Program-made: the position numbers and the translations under genes
In this document: in pieces, positions 37,201 through 48,309 of the stretch
How the letters are laid out: each line of letters opens with the position of its first letter
Numbering within the stretch: position 1 is the stretch's first letter
From: Limnoperna fortunei
Lineage: Eukaryota; Mollusca; Bivalvia; Mytilida; Modiolidae
DNA length: 64,000 bases
Assembly: GCA_944474755.1 (NCBI GenBank)
Contig: OX104112.1
Coordinates: 5,070,490 to 5,134,489, forward strand
Direction: 5' to 3'
The notes under the pieces: model-generated
Told to the model about the DNA's origin: nothing
Seen by the model: only the letters and a program-made list of their open reading frames with translations
Databases searched by the model: none

Positions 37201-40200
37201 CATCTCTATCTATATAATAAATTTTCTTAAATACTCTGTATCTGTTCTGGTAATTATTTATTAACTGCGAAAACACATTCTTAAAAAACTTTTTCGTAAA
37301 CACGTGTGGTAAGTTTTGTTTTAATTGATTTAGGGATTTTGCTTTAAAAGCCTATACAATTTTGTTAACAATTTCATTACATGTGCAGCTAAATACTAAT
37401 TTGTAGCCATCTTAATTTTTCGGTCGGAATAAAAACAATTTATTATACAATCATATGTTCAGCGAGTATGATTAAAATTGTGGATACAAGGACAAACATA
37501 TCTATTATTAAAGGTTTTATTATTTTCCGATAAACACCAACAAATCACCAACAAACAACAAATGAATTCTTTTACAATGATTGGTTTTAAATCACTGTAA
37601 ACAGTATGGATTTCATTTTAGAAGCAAATGTATGACAAAAGCTTTCAATGTTTCTTCATGTCAAATGATCTCAACAGATATAGCTGTTCCTAGATATCCA
37701 TTTCACTTTCTCATACAATTTTTGTAGTATTCCTTCTACACTATCATTTGAGTCGAGTTTATACTACATGCCATGAAATATTAAAGTAAAATATATTTAT
37801 CTTTAGGGCAACAGATTTATGCATTACACCTTAAAGAAATCTATTTTGAAACATAATTAGGAAATTTTAAGATTGTGATTGTTGCACTTTATGCTTTATT
37901 TAAATTAAAACACAGTACAAACTGATTGCCTTTTGATGCGCTTGGAGGTGCCATTTGTCATAAATCGGATGAAAATTCGTGTTTAAGGTGCAGTTTATAT
38001 ACGATGGGGTAGAACATCTTGTGGCAATAGCAGCGATTTAATTTATACAGGTAACTTCAAACACTTACTTTTTTACTTGTATTAACAAATGCGCGTCACC
38101 TATTCAGTACAGTTGTTTCTTTATTGAAAAACAAAAAACGGTTTTCATATAATTAATTTTTTTGCTAATGGATATCTTCTTATGGATTCAATTGTGTCAT
38201 TTTGAACACTTTTTGTTCACTAAAACATTTGCCTAGTGTTACAAAACCTACTCGTATCATGCAAGCTTTTTTTCGCATCTTGTCGTTAAAACAAACCAAT
38301 ATATTTGGAACAGAAACTGAATATAAATTCCGCTTTTCAAAATCTTTTAGTCATTTTACCGGTTGCAGCCTAGAGATGCAGAACTAGCTCATTAAGAAGA
38401 GTTTTGGTTTCTCAATTTTTCAAACATCGAGAAACAGTTAAACAAGTCTACAATGTTAAAAAAATAAAACAAATACATTTACAAAACATATTTCTGTAGC
38501 TAGTACAACGACGTTGCCGTCTTTTTTTGAGATATGACTTTAAAATGTCATTTAAAATTTCATCTTTGTCACTATTTAAAAAATGCAAAAATAACTTAAA
38601 AGCGGTCTGATGTTATAACAAACAGGAAGACTATTACGCAAGCATCGCTAATAATAATTATAATTGTTGTAATATCAGGACAAGTTGGAGGTGGTTACTA
38701 TACACATTCTGGAACAAGTGTGAACCGGATTTGCTCACCAAATGACCCGGATACTGCCCAACCAATTAGAGTGCACACCAGCTATTTATATGGTGCAGAA
38801 TATGAACTATTTAATTACAATACGCCTAACAGCATGAAAGATGGACTAGGCAATCACGATATCCCTTGTGCTGTTTGTTTTGCGAAAGGAAAGATGTCAT
38901 CTTTGATGATTCCAGGTAAATATTGAACATCTATTTTATTCATGAAAGGAAACAATATTCCGATTAATTTTAGTGTTTATTTATCATGTTTTTGCACAGG
39001 TTTCAAAGAATAAACATCGTAGGTGATAAAAAAAAGTGTGCTCAAAGCATTTTTTTTGTGTACATGTTCTGGCTCTTGTTTTTCGAATAAAAAAACTCTA
39101 ACTTAGGTTAACATTAAATTTGTTGCAATTAAATTTGTATGACTCAATACTAGCAATGTGCGCATGTGTTTGAAGTGAACAACTTCCTGTTGTAAAATGC
39201 CAACTTGGTATATGCAACTAGGCGTCGCTCTCTTATATCTAAATATTATTGCTGTTATTGTTTTTCAATCTGAAGTATGCTTAATTGCAGGTTTGCCCGT
39301 TTTCCTGCCGAAGGTCAAGAGTTTTTACAGTGTACTCTGCCTCCCTACTCTCAATAAAAACTGCGCGGCATTTGCAATGTGCACATTAGTAAAGTAGAAA
39401 TTGTGTTTAATTCATATTCATATTTCGTAATAAAGTATAAGGGAGAATTAAAACAAATGATTCAAGGTTCCTTTGGCGGATCCCCAAAACTATCTAAAAA
39501 TGGTGCAAAATCCTTCATGGCCATTTTAAAACAACTGTACGTTTTTCACCTTTTTACCAGACAAATGGTAAGGCGGTTGATATATTTTGTTTGGTAGATA
39601 AAAAGTAATGATTTTTTAATTACATATAACTTAGACAAAGATCCAGCGAACCTTCAAATTACAAATATGATTATAGGTTTAATAGGCTTTTCGTTTTATG
39701 CATTTAAAAAGAACACCTATATTAAATAACTTTCAAATTTACCTTAAAAACATGATTAGTAATTTGTCTTTAGTAATTAACGAATTTGAAAGAAAAAATA
39801 TTTAGATATGAGATAAAAAATATATATATCAAATTGTAGAACAGAATAATCTTGACTTGAACTTCTTTATAAAAAAATGAATCTTTTACAATATGAGCAA
39901 ATGAAATAAAACAACGTTCAGGTATGTTTACAAATAAAAAGGTCATAAAATACGACTTTAAGAGATTTTAATGACATTGTCCACTGAAATTTTAATCTTT
40001 GCATAAAAAATAATTTATTAGAGTGAACGACTTAAAAATGCAGGAGCTGCTGAATGTTTTATACTATGTCTTCTTAGTGTAGTGGCGTGGAGCGTTATGA
40101 AATCTAGTTCAACCCATCATTTTGGTTGAATTGTCTGGGCCAAGTCAAAGCATTGCAGTTGGCAATACTAAAATGACTGAATTGTCGAAACATATTAGTT

Positions 40201-41599
40201 ATGACGTCCCCAAATCTACCAAAAACAACTATTAGGTCTTTATAAACAAAATGGTCAAGTTCAGCTTAGAATGACTAAAAATACTACATATTTGAAAAAC
40301 TGAATCGTTTTCTTGAAGATTACTATATATGAGTCCTTAATTATAAATCGATTTTAAGCCCAAATATGGTTCTTTTATTAGTGTGAAGCACACGTAGATC
40401 AAATTTACGAAATGAACTACATGTATAAATATATCTCTAAAGCAAGGACTATTCCGAAATTGATTTTTTTCTTACATGTAGATATACACTAAGGATGCAA
40501 GTTAGAATTGCTAGGCTTGCAGGGTATGGTTTATTAACTTAAATAGACCTTTTCTTGAATTCTTGAATTATAACTATAAATAGTGTTCATGTAGGTGTTT
40601 TTATCAGGATGCGCAATTCAATAGCTGAACGGTAACATCTAAAACTTTATCGTAATAATGTAAGCAAATCAAAGCGCAGACGCTATGTAAAGCAAAATTC
40701 GAGACATATTAAAACCTGAGTTTACTTTAGATTGGAAAATATTTTTTTTTAATTTCAACTTTAAACAAAACATGAGAAAACCATTACGGACACCTTCCTA
40801 AAAATTATTATATTTCAGTAGGATTCACATACAATGATATAAAACCGGAAACATTGTACTATTTAATCCATCAGATCTATGACGAATACAGATCAATTCT
40901 TCTTCTATTGTCTTTACTTGTGTGCTGACCATGGTTATTTTAATCTATGGATTTTAATAAGCTGACCAGTTTACAATAATTTTATCAGATATCACAATCT
41001 TTATAACTATTGTTATACAATAATGTATGAACGCGTAGTACATGTTATATGAAATGTGTATATGTATAAATAATACATGATGAACATGTATGTGTGTAAG
41101 TTAAAAATATTATTAGCCATAGGACATCTACTACCATGTACATAATTTAATGCATTTACTTCTTACTTCCTTTATTTTTATCTGCGTTTTTCATCTATTC
41201 TCACTTATTACCCATTTTTGCTAGATGTGTTATAGTATGACAAGTCATGTGAGAAAAATATAGAGAATCGGTGGTCGTCGAAAATTAAGTCGACAAGATA
41301 AGTTTATTTATTGATAAGATACAAAAATGATGTCGGTGGTTGTTTTCTAATGAATAGGTCATAAACGGTGCTACAAAGAATGGACACAGGAATATAATGG
41401 AATAATGATGTCAGGTTCGTATATGCATAAATCATCCTCTGAATATTCATGCGTAGACACAGATGCGGAAGCTCTGCCCGGTGGTTCCCAGGATCAAGAT
41501 GGAGTCCTGTCTTATCCTGTGCGGACGCAGTGTGGTTCCTTAAAGTGTCCACCTTATTCCCACGAGACTGATGTTCCTTGTGTGGTTTGCACTAAATAA
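34279..41599 (+). CDS. Secreted protein with short-chain collagen C4-like domain (complete, multi-exon)
   Basis: Exons by phase: 34279-34408, optional 36120-36158, 36179-36302, 36358-36368 (11 nt), 37988-38050, 38679-38915 and 41358-41599 (TAA). The sum is 846 nt (281 aa) with, or 807 nt (268 aa) without, the 39-nt exon; both stay in frame. Residues 1-21 are a signal peptide (M-C-N-A-F-F-A-S-F-L-I-L-H). A polar helical segment follows (K-E-T-N-N-I-K-S-A-Q-K-F; V-A-E-I-R-T-A-Y), then the C4-like domain: AVYIRWGRTSC, GGGYYTHSG, SPNDPD, YGAEYE, HDIPCAVCF, CYKEWTQEY, SEYSCVD, GGSQDQDG, CGSLKCPPY and the terminal DVPCVVCTK. Even-numbered Cys suggest disulfides. There is no Gly-X-Y run, so it is not itself a collagen. 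Bivalves have many such extracellular proteins of unknown role. AATAAA occurs at 41595-41600 and 41610-41615. Exon 36358-36368 and the region 36120-36178 are the uncertain parts. Confidence 0.85.
36120..36178 (+). other. 39-nt optional exon followed by a 20-nt GT...AG gap
   Basis: After 'tttgtttcag' at 36119, 39 nt (36120-36158) are open in the gene's phase (T-N-P-T-E-C-K-W-K-L-S-I). Then come 'gtaacac' ... 'gtttttag' (36159-36178) and the next exon. If the 20 nt are not removed, the frame ends at the TAG of that same 'tttttag'. Splicing exon 1 directly to 36179 also keeps frame. Either this is an alternative 3' splice site giving a short product, a relic exon, or an extraordinarily short intron. 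Confidence 0.5.
36395..36470 (+). repeat. Possible decayed SINE head inside the intron
   Basis: 'ttgtcaacacgtgtttgttg', 'gttctagtctaacattaggt' and 'gacaagaattgac' line up loosely with the tRNA-like head and linker of the SINE family. Too diverged for certainty. Confidence 0.3.
36846..36997. repeat. 152-bp near-perfect inverted repeat (hairpin element) in an intron
   Basis: The arms meet at 36921-36922 ('tt'). Inner arms 'gagtgcgcggaac' / 'gttccgcgcacgag' are followed outward by 'tgccgcata' / 'tatgcggca', 'gtgaatatccaaaat' / 'attttggatattcac' and 'aattgggc' / 'gcccaatt'. Only a few mismatches are visible. The GC-rich core is unusual here. It looks like a foldback MITE inserted in the intron between 36368 and 37988. 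Confidence 0.85.
39290..39378 (+). repeat. tRNA-derived SINE fragment in an intron
   Basis: 'ttgcccgttttcctgccgaa', 'ggtcaagagtttttacagtg', 'tactctgcctccctactctc' and 'aataaaaactgcgcggcatt' match the 3' body of the family. Head and tail are missing. It lies in the intron between 38915 and 41358. Confidence 0.7.
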
Positions 41600-41615
41600 A
41601 CTCAAAGACAATAAA

Positions 41616-42694
41616 GATGCAATTAAGTCTATGTTATCTGTGTTACAGTAAATAATATCTATTTATATTTTACATTAAAGGTTAGCTCACCTTGTCATCT
41701 AATTTTGTCGGTCGTCTGTCCCTTATAATACTTCACTTATTTATCTTCTAATCTAAACGGGTAAACCAAATTATGCCAAACTTTTCAGGCTGCATTTTAA
41801 TGAGGATCTCTACTAAGATTTATTTCATCTTGATTTTGGTTTAAATCAAAGTCGCCATGGCAATTCTTGCTTCCTTCTGATTGGCTGAAAATATAACAAG
41901 GACAAAGTTGCTGCCGGATTTTGGTTTGGGCTATCTTTTACCGATTGACTGGAAATATTGCATTCTTCGTCTCTGAACCTACAAGGCCAACGAAATTGTA
42001 ATACATTGCAGGATTTTCGTTTGAACGATGTTTTACTACTCGCCTTTCTTATTGTATTACCATTTATTGATTAGATGATTGTCTGACTATCATCCAGCAA
42101 TTGTCAGGACAAGAACGAGTGTGTTAATTTCAAAATATATATCTCACATTTTTCTAAACGAGTTGTTGTTTGTTAATCCTCTACTACAAGTCGTAGATTT
42201 ACTTTGCCGAATTCGGTATAACATATTTGGAATTGTGATAATGACTCTTAAAAATAATATTCATTTAGTATTTCAAAGTTTCTGTGTTGCTTTAAGAGCC
42301 ACTCATAAATTTCAACTAAAAGAAACGCGCGTCTGGCATAGTGTATACATGATAAGAACTTACGATCAAGCTTTAATATTAAACAAAACGGCGCTAAATA
42401 AAAAGTAAGACAAAACATAAAAAAGACAAAAACAAAAAACACTATTCATAATCTACAAGTCAAGAACACATACAGATGATTACACACTTTTTAAGTACAA
42501 AATGACGATAAAACAACAATAAAAAACATTGTAAATGTTCAGTTGTCATTATTTCTTTAGATAGATTTACCCTCGAAAAAATTAATTTTGTTTATTCACC
42601 ATTATTAGAATACGGTGACATTATAGGGAGCAGTATTATCCATAAAAAAGGATGTGAATGTCTAAATTAAGGAGATGCGGGTGGGACAAAATTG
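41616..42694. other. Intergenic after the C4-like gene, nothing coding
   Basis: 41690-42060 reads like diverged repeat DNA ('ctgattggctgaaaatataa' near 41879), but I cannot assign a family. A 109-codon frame at 42079-42408 has no domain and is not called; its end overlaps the hammerhead-like remnant. Confidence 0.4.
42298..42345 (+). ncRNA. Hammerhead-ribozyme-like remnant (decayed)
   Basis: 'ctcataaatttcaactaaa' followed by 'agaaacgcgcgtctggcata'. The GAAAC strand and the 'cgcgcgtctggc' stem-loop III layout are kept. The catalytic CUGANGA box reads CTCATAA and stem II no longer pairs, so it should be inactive. Compare the minus-strand relative at 43726-43771. Confidence 0.4.
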
Positions 42695-42699
42695 ACATT

Positions 42700-43330
42700 T
42701 ATTCAAAATCTGAACACAGAAATGGGAAGAGAGAAACTTTCTGAAAGGAGGGAAAACATCGATTTATGGTTTTATACAAGATTAGCAACCTACAAACGCC
42801 AGAATATTTAAGAAACTTAGTTATAAATTCTATGGCGTCTGCAAATGGACATTTTACTCGACAATCATCAAATAATATTTTTGAAATACACACTAGAAGT
42901 AACATCTAGTTCGATTACTTTCTACCTTCCACGATAAAACTCAGGAAAATGCTCCCACCTGACATTCGAAAATCTACGTTTACTAATATTTTTAAAAACA
43001 ATTTAAAAAAGACAGAAAATGAAGCACCTTCAAAATATTATTATGCTAGCTCTAGACAAGGTCAAATATTCCACTCTAGATTACGCATGCAATACTCTTC
43101 TCTAAACGAACACCTTTTCTCACGCAATCTAGTCAACTTATCTAACTGTTTATGAGGACACAATGACTCAACTGCCCATTACGTACTGTATTGCCATATA
43201 TGCAAAAACATTAGAGACAACACCGTTTGTTCTATTAACTGCACTGTACCTGTTGACGTAAAACAAAAAAGTAATATCATATATTTTCTTGCACATCATC
43301 ATTACTTCACGTTTTTTTCATAACTTATGT
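42700..43330 (+). pseudogene. Non-LTR retrotransposon (LINE) ORF2 C-terminal relic
   Basis: The reading frame, with at least one internal stop (42908 region, after T-R-S-N-I) and a frame change near 42745, encodes a typical LINE post-RT tail. It shows K-H-R-F-M-V-L-Y-K-I-S-N, then F-L-P-S-T-I-K-L, M-L-P-P-D-I-R-K-S-T, Y-Y-Y-A-S-S-R-Q-G-Q, and H-S-R-L-R-M-Q-Y-S-S-L-N. The last is the conserved block before the Cys-rich end ('HARLRxxCSSLN' in relatives). The terminal zinc-binding region is broken by a TGA after N-L-S-N-C-L. The RT domain itself is absent. Clade not assigned. Confidence 0.75.
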
Positions 43331-43725
43331 TGTTTCTTTCACTCCTTAGTTTAATAATTATAATAGGGGTTAACATATTTCCCTAATGTAGCAAGTTTAG
43401 ACATCTTGATAAATTAGTACTGTTTCAATAGTTAGGAAATTGACTTGATATAATCTTTTACTAGCATGTTTCAGCATCCTTTGTGCTTACTTGTGAATAT
43501 GTCTGCTTGTAACTTTGTATTCTATTATTGAAATAAATATGTTTAAACTTGCGTTAAGAATGAGCTTAATACAACAGGTTTCATTTCAAAATCGCATGCT
43601 AATTCAGACTGTATTATACAAGCGATTATAAAAACGATTCTAAAAATAGAGTTTTAGCAATACATGCAATAAGGTATTAACAAATCAAAAAATAAAACAA
43701 AGTTCCAGGCAATTCAATAAATTGT

Positions 43726-43771
43726 GCTACGTCTGACGCGCGTTTCGTCTATTCAAGACTCATAAGAGCCG
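43726..43771 (-). ncRNA. Hammerhead-ribozyme-like remnant (better preserved)
   Basis: The minus strand reads 'ggctcttatgagtcttgaat' then 'agacgaaacgcgcgtcagac' then 'gtagc'. Stem II pairs GTCT with AGAC around a 5-nt loop. GAAAC follows, then a stem-loop III and GTA, which would be the cleavage triplet. The first core box is CTTATGA instead of CTGATGA, a change at an invariant G, so it is probably inactive. Hammerheads occur in bivalve retrozymes and Penelope-like elements. Confidence 0.5.
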
Positions 43772-43854
43772 CTCTACGCGAAAATTTGAAAATGCCGAAC
43801 ACTACAGTTAGGTGCAGTCCTAACATAACATAAAGTTAACTTAAACCAGTCCAA

Positions 43855-44230
43855 ATCTCTGGTCAAAATCTCTGCTTTTGAGAAAAAAAATCTCTGCTTT
43901 TTGACCAAAAACCAGTCAATTTGACCGCTTTGACAGGACAAAATTTTGTCCAAATCTCTGCTTTAAATATTGTCAAATTCTCTGCTTTTGTCAAGTGGAC
44001 AAAAACGGTCCAAATCTCTGCTTTTGTCAAATTGACAAAAACGGTCAAAATCTCTGCTTTCAAATGTCACGTGACAAAAATGTCCAGTCGACAAAAATTG
44101 TCAAAATCTCTGCTTTTCAATTGTCACGTGACCAAAATGTCCAGTGGACAAAAATTGTCAAAGTCTCTGCTTTTCAATAGTCACGTGACAAAAATGTCCA
44201 GTGGACAAAATCTCTGCTTTTCAATTTTCA
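43855..44230. repeat. Left subterminal repeat array of the 4.1-kb element
   Basis: Seven or more units combine 'aaatctctgcttt' with 'gtcaa..ttgac', 'gtccagtggacaaaa' and the perfect palindrome GTCACGTGAC. Units near 44066-44190 are about 63 bp long. Frames of up to 119 codons run through the array but are by-products of the repeats. Confidence 0.85.
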
Positions 44231-44587
44231 AGTCACAAAATGTCCCTTTGTACAAAAAGTTAAAATATATGCTTATTTAATCATTTCGTTACAAATTGTC
44301 ACGATCACCAAAAATTAGTTAACGAAATCTACGGCAGTCTATTTTAAAGAAAACGATTTCTTTCCCGTCCGCGTTTCGGTAAATGTATAGCAAGCCGTTG
44401 TGGTTACATATTAAGACTGTAGCTCTCCCTACATTTCTATTATTATTATGTTATTGTTATTATGATTGAACAATCATATTTTTTTGTGTAGTTGAATAAA
44501 AATATAAAAGTATAAATCCTAACCTGTAATATTTTTATTTAATAATAATACTGTTACAACTCACCTGTATGTCGGTATCATTAAATC

Positions 44588-44672
44588 TATTATTTAGTGT
44601 GAAATTAAAAGTGAAATGTAAATATTAATTATTAATATTTACATTTCACTTTTAATTTCACACTAAATAATA
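44588..44672. repeat. 85-bp perfect palindrome
   Basis: The 42-nt arms match without a single mismatch around one central T at 44630. The outer sequence is 'tattatttagtgtgaaatta' and the centre is 'aatattaat-t-attaatatt'. It lies within the 4.1-kb element, just inside the left subterminal array. Confidence 0.97.
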
Positions 44673-44739
44673 AATTAGTTTTCAAATCTTGGCTGCCTAC
44701 ATCTTAGGATATGTGTTTTAACCTCAAGTCCACAATTTA

Positions 44740-46905
44740 AAACAAATCACCCATAAAATCCCAAATTAAAACTTCTTCATATCAAATCACTCCTGAGAAA
44801 ATAGAAATATAAAATAACAACCATATTAGATACATTATATCACTCCAGAAACTTTTGCGATCAATTAAAAAACATATTTCTCATACAAAATCACTCCAAA
44901 TACTTAAGCGATGCAATTGAAAACCCTATTTCACATATCAAATCAATCCTGATCCCATAGCAATGCAATTAAGAACCATATTTCACATATGAAATTAATC
45001 CTGAGACATTTATAATGCAAATATAAACTATATTTAACATATAAAATCAATCAGGAGACTATAGCAATGCAATTTAAACCATATTCCACATATAAAGGTA
45101 CTCTGGAGACCTTAGCCATGTGATTAAAAAGAATATTTTAGATATAAAATCACTAAAGAAACTAAAGCTATGCAATTAAAAATTATATTTCACATATAAA
45201 GTTACTCAAAAGACCTTAGCCATGCAATTAAAAACCATATTTTGCATATAAATTCAATCCTGAAACCTTGGCAATACCATTAAAACAAAATATTCAACAT
45301 ATAAAATCAATCCTGACACCAAAGTGATCATGGTGATGGAATTAAAAAACCATATTTCACATATAAAATCAATCCTGAAACTTTTAAAATACAATTAATA
45401 TCTATATTTAACATATAAAAATCTCTAATGATACTGGAGCAATGTAATCAAAAACCATATTTCACATATGAAATCACTCTGCAGACCTAAGTGATGCAAT
45501 TAAAAACCATATTTAACATACAAAATCACTAATGACACTGAAGCAATGAAATTAAAAACTCTATTTCACATATAAAGTCACTCTGGAGACCTTAGCCATG
45601 CAATTCCAAACCATATTTTACATATAAAATAAATCCTGAGACAATATAGATGGAATTAAAACCATATTCTGCATATAAATTAATCGTGAAACCTTGGCAA
45701 TACAATTAAAGAATATATTTAACAAATAAAATCACTAGAAAGACTTGAGCAGTGTAATCAAAAATCATATGTCACAAATAAAATCACTCTGGAGACCTAA
45801 GTGATGCAATTAAAATCCATATTTAACATATAAAATCAATCTCAAGAATTTAGCAATGCAACTAGAAACCATATTTCACATATAAAATCAATCCTGAAGC
45901 CTTGGTTATGCCATAAAAAACAATATCTCACATATAGAATCACTCTGGAGACCTAAGAGATGCAATTAAAATCCATATTTAACATATAAAATCAATCTCG
46001 ACACTTTACAAATGCAACTAGAAACCATATTTCACATATAAAATCATTCCTGAAGCCTTGGTAATGCCATAAAAAAACAATATGTCACATATAAAATCAC
46101 TCTGGAGACATAAGAGATGCAATTAAAATCCATATTTAACATATAAAACCAATCTTGAGACTTAATCAGTGCAACTAGAAACCATATTTCACATATAAAA
46201 TCATTCATGTAGCCTTGGTTATGCCATAAAAAACAATATCTCACATACAGAATCACTTTGGAGACCTAAGCCATGCAATTAAAATCCATATTTAACATAT
46301 AAAATCAATCTCGACACTTTACAAATGCAACTAGAAACCATATTTCACATATAAAATCACTCTGGAGACCTAAGAGATGCAATTAAAATCCATATTCAAC
46401 ATATAAAATCAATCTCGACACTTTACCAATGCAATTAGAAACCATTTTTCACATATAAAATCATTCCTGAAGCCTTGGTAATGCCATAAAAAGCAATATG
46501 TCACATATAAAATCCCTCTGGAGACCTAAGAGATGCAATTAATATCCATATTTAACATATTAAACCAATCTCTAGACTTTAGCAGTGCAAGTAGAAACCA
46601 TATTTCACATATAAAATCATTCCTGTAGCCTTGGTTATACCACAAAAAAACAATATCTCAGATATAAAATCACTCTGGAGACATAAGCGATGCAATTAAA
46701 ACCCATATTTCACATATAAAATCATTCCTGTGACCATAGTGATGGGAAAAAAACTATATTTTACATATAATATCAATCCTGAGACCTGAGCTATAAAAGT
46801 AAAAACCATACTTTTATGTATAAAATCACTCTGGGGATATAAGTGATGGAATTAAAACCATATTTTACATATAAAATTATTCCTAATACCCAAAAGATGC
46901 AACCA
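44740..46905. repeat. Degenerate 52-bp tandem array, about 40 copies, with a 156-bp trimer
   Basis: Units read roughly 'ccatatttcacatataaaat', 'caatcctgagaccttagcaa', 'tgcaattaaaaa', diverging by 20 percent or more by eye. From about 45890 a trimer is superimposed: the variant 'ccttggttatgccataaaaa' recurs at 45901, 46057, 46214, 46474 and 46630, giving steps of 156, 157, 260 and 156 bp. It is the bulk of the 4.1-kb element. Confidence 0.9.
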
Positions 46906-47569
46906 AAATGTGGGTTTAAATATTGTAAATATAAGATATTTTACATTATTGTTTAATTGTTCTGTACTTTAATAAGATTTAGTGGTTAAAATACAGAACT
47001 CTCATAGATTTTTAACCTTTTTTTTATTATTATCACACATTTTGGATATTGAATGTACTTTCAATTGGATACATGTCGACTTAATTTATATTTTGAATGA
47101 TTGCTAAGTTCAAGAGTTGTAATTTATATTATGATATCGAAGAATTGCTTGAATGATAGATATTTATATAACAAAGATATGTCTCACTTTATTGGACTAT
47201 ACATTAATTAAAGGAAACAACGGCGCAATAAGGAATATGTTTCCGAGCCGTAAGATTTAAAACATTTGATATCCTACAAAAACACGTAAATAACAAACAA
47301 AACTTAAATTCTTTCATTAACTATAATTTTGTATTTTATCGATTGTTTTTTTTTGGTAGTAGGATTTTAATAAACGACAAAGGATTTGATTTTCATCTTT
47401 CGTATACCTTTCATTCCGACAACGCGCAGATAAAATAAATGGACGTACGGTACAACCAGTCGGTCTTTCGTAAAAAATTGTCAAAAACATTAAAAAGGTA
47501 AAAGTCAAAATTGTTTTAAAGTGCAGTCGAAAGGTTAGCATGTCGACATAAATTTCCAAAATAAAAAAT

Positions 47570-47905
47570 GTCCAGTGGACAAAATTGTCACGTGACAAAA
47601 TTGTCACAAAAAATGTCCTGTTGACAAACTTGTCACGTGACAAAATTGTCAAGAGAAAAAAAAATTTTCCAGAGGACAGAAATTGTCAAAAGAAAAAAAG
47701 TCCAGTGGACAAAAATTGTCAAAAGAACAAAAATGTCCAGTGGACAGAAATTGTCAACAAATTGTCAAAAGGACAGAAATATATTGTATAAAAAAATTGT
47801 CAAAAGAACAGCCCAAGTTAACTTGGGTTGTCAAAATCTCTGCTCAAACCAGTCACATTCTCTGCTCGAAGTTAACTTAAAGCAGTCAGAATCTCTGCTT
47901 TTCAA
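47570..47905. repeat. Right subterminal repeat array of the 4.1-kb element
   Basis: Units contain 'tgtccagtggacaaaattgt', GTCACGTGAC and 'attgtcaaaagaa', ending with 'atctctgcttttcaagttaa'. The motifs are in the same orientation as in the left array, while the terminal repeats are inverted. An additional palindrome 'cccaagttaacttggg' lies at about 47812-47827. Confidence 0.85.
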
Positions 47906-48309
47906 GTTAACTAGCATGTTATGTTAGGACTGCACCCAACTGTATATGAACATGAAAAGCATAGAACAATAAAACCAAAAAAAACCTGAAAGCGATATAT
48001 GTGTCTATTGTTTGTTATTGTTATTGTCATCATAGAAAAGTCAACAGTTGATTTTCTTTTCGTATTCTAAAATTACACATATGACACGTATGCATAGTTA
48101 TATGACTGGTCAATGGCATCACAACTCAAAAGGGCTAATTATATAACCGAATTTAAAACTCAGATGGTCTGCATCATGGTTATTTCAGGTAAACTTCAGG
48201 TATTTCAGGTAACACCTATACTAATGATTACATGCCTTTTCAGTCGCTTACATCTGTAAACCGCTGTAAAAATGTTATTTTAACTTAAATACGACATGCA
48301 ATATAGACT

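Larger units (their letters stand above)
43805..47942. mobile_element. 4.1-kb non-autonomous element with 27-bp TIRs, made of internal repeats
   Basis: The left end starts 'cagttaggtgcagtcctaac' and continues 'ataacat'. The right end is the reverse complement with one mismatch over 27 bp, and 'agttaactt' extends the similarity inward. TA flanks both sides (43803-43804, 47943-47944), fitting a TA target duplication, and the tip CAGT resembles Tc1/mariner-type ends. The interior contains no transposase frame. It consists of subterminal motif arrays, a perfect palindrome and a 52-bp repeat array (see separate entries). It would need a transposase supplied elsewhere. Superfamily is inferred from TA and tip only. 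Confidence 0.85.

Noticed and set aside
36983..37303. 106-codon minus-strand frame next to the intronic hairpin
   Set aside because: Composition is AT-driven (Ile, Phe, Tyr, Lys), it overlaps the hairpin arm, and it shows no family resemblance.
42079..42408. 109-codon plus-strand frame
   Set aside because: No domain; its end lies in the hammerhead-like remnant and it is adjacent to repeat DNA.
43921..44280. 119-codon frame rich in Lys, Ser and Thr
   Set aside because: Produced by the subterminal repeats of the 4.1-kb element; overlapping frames on both strands are equally open.
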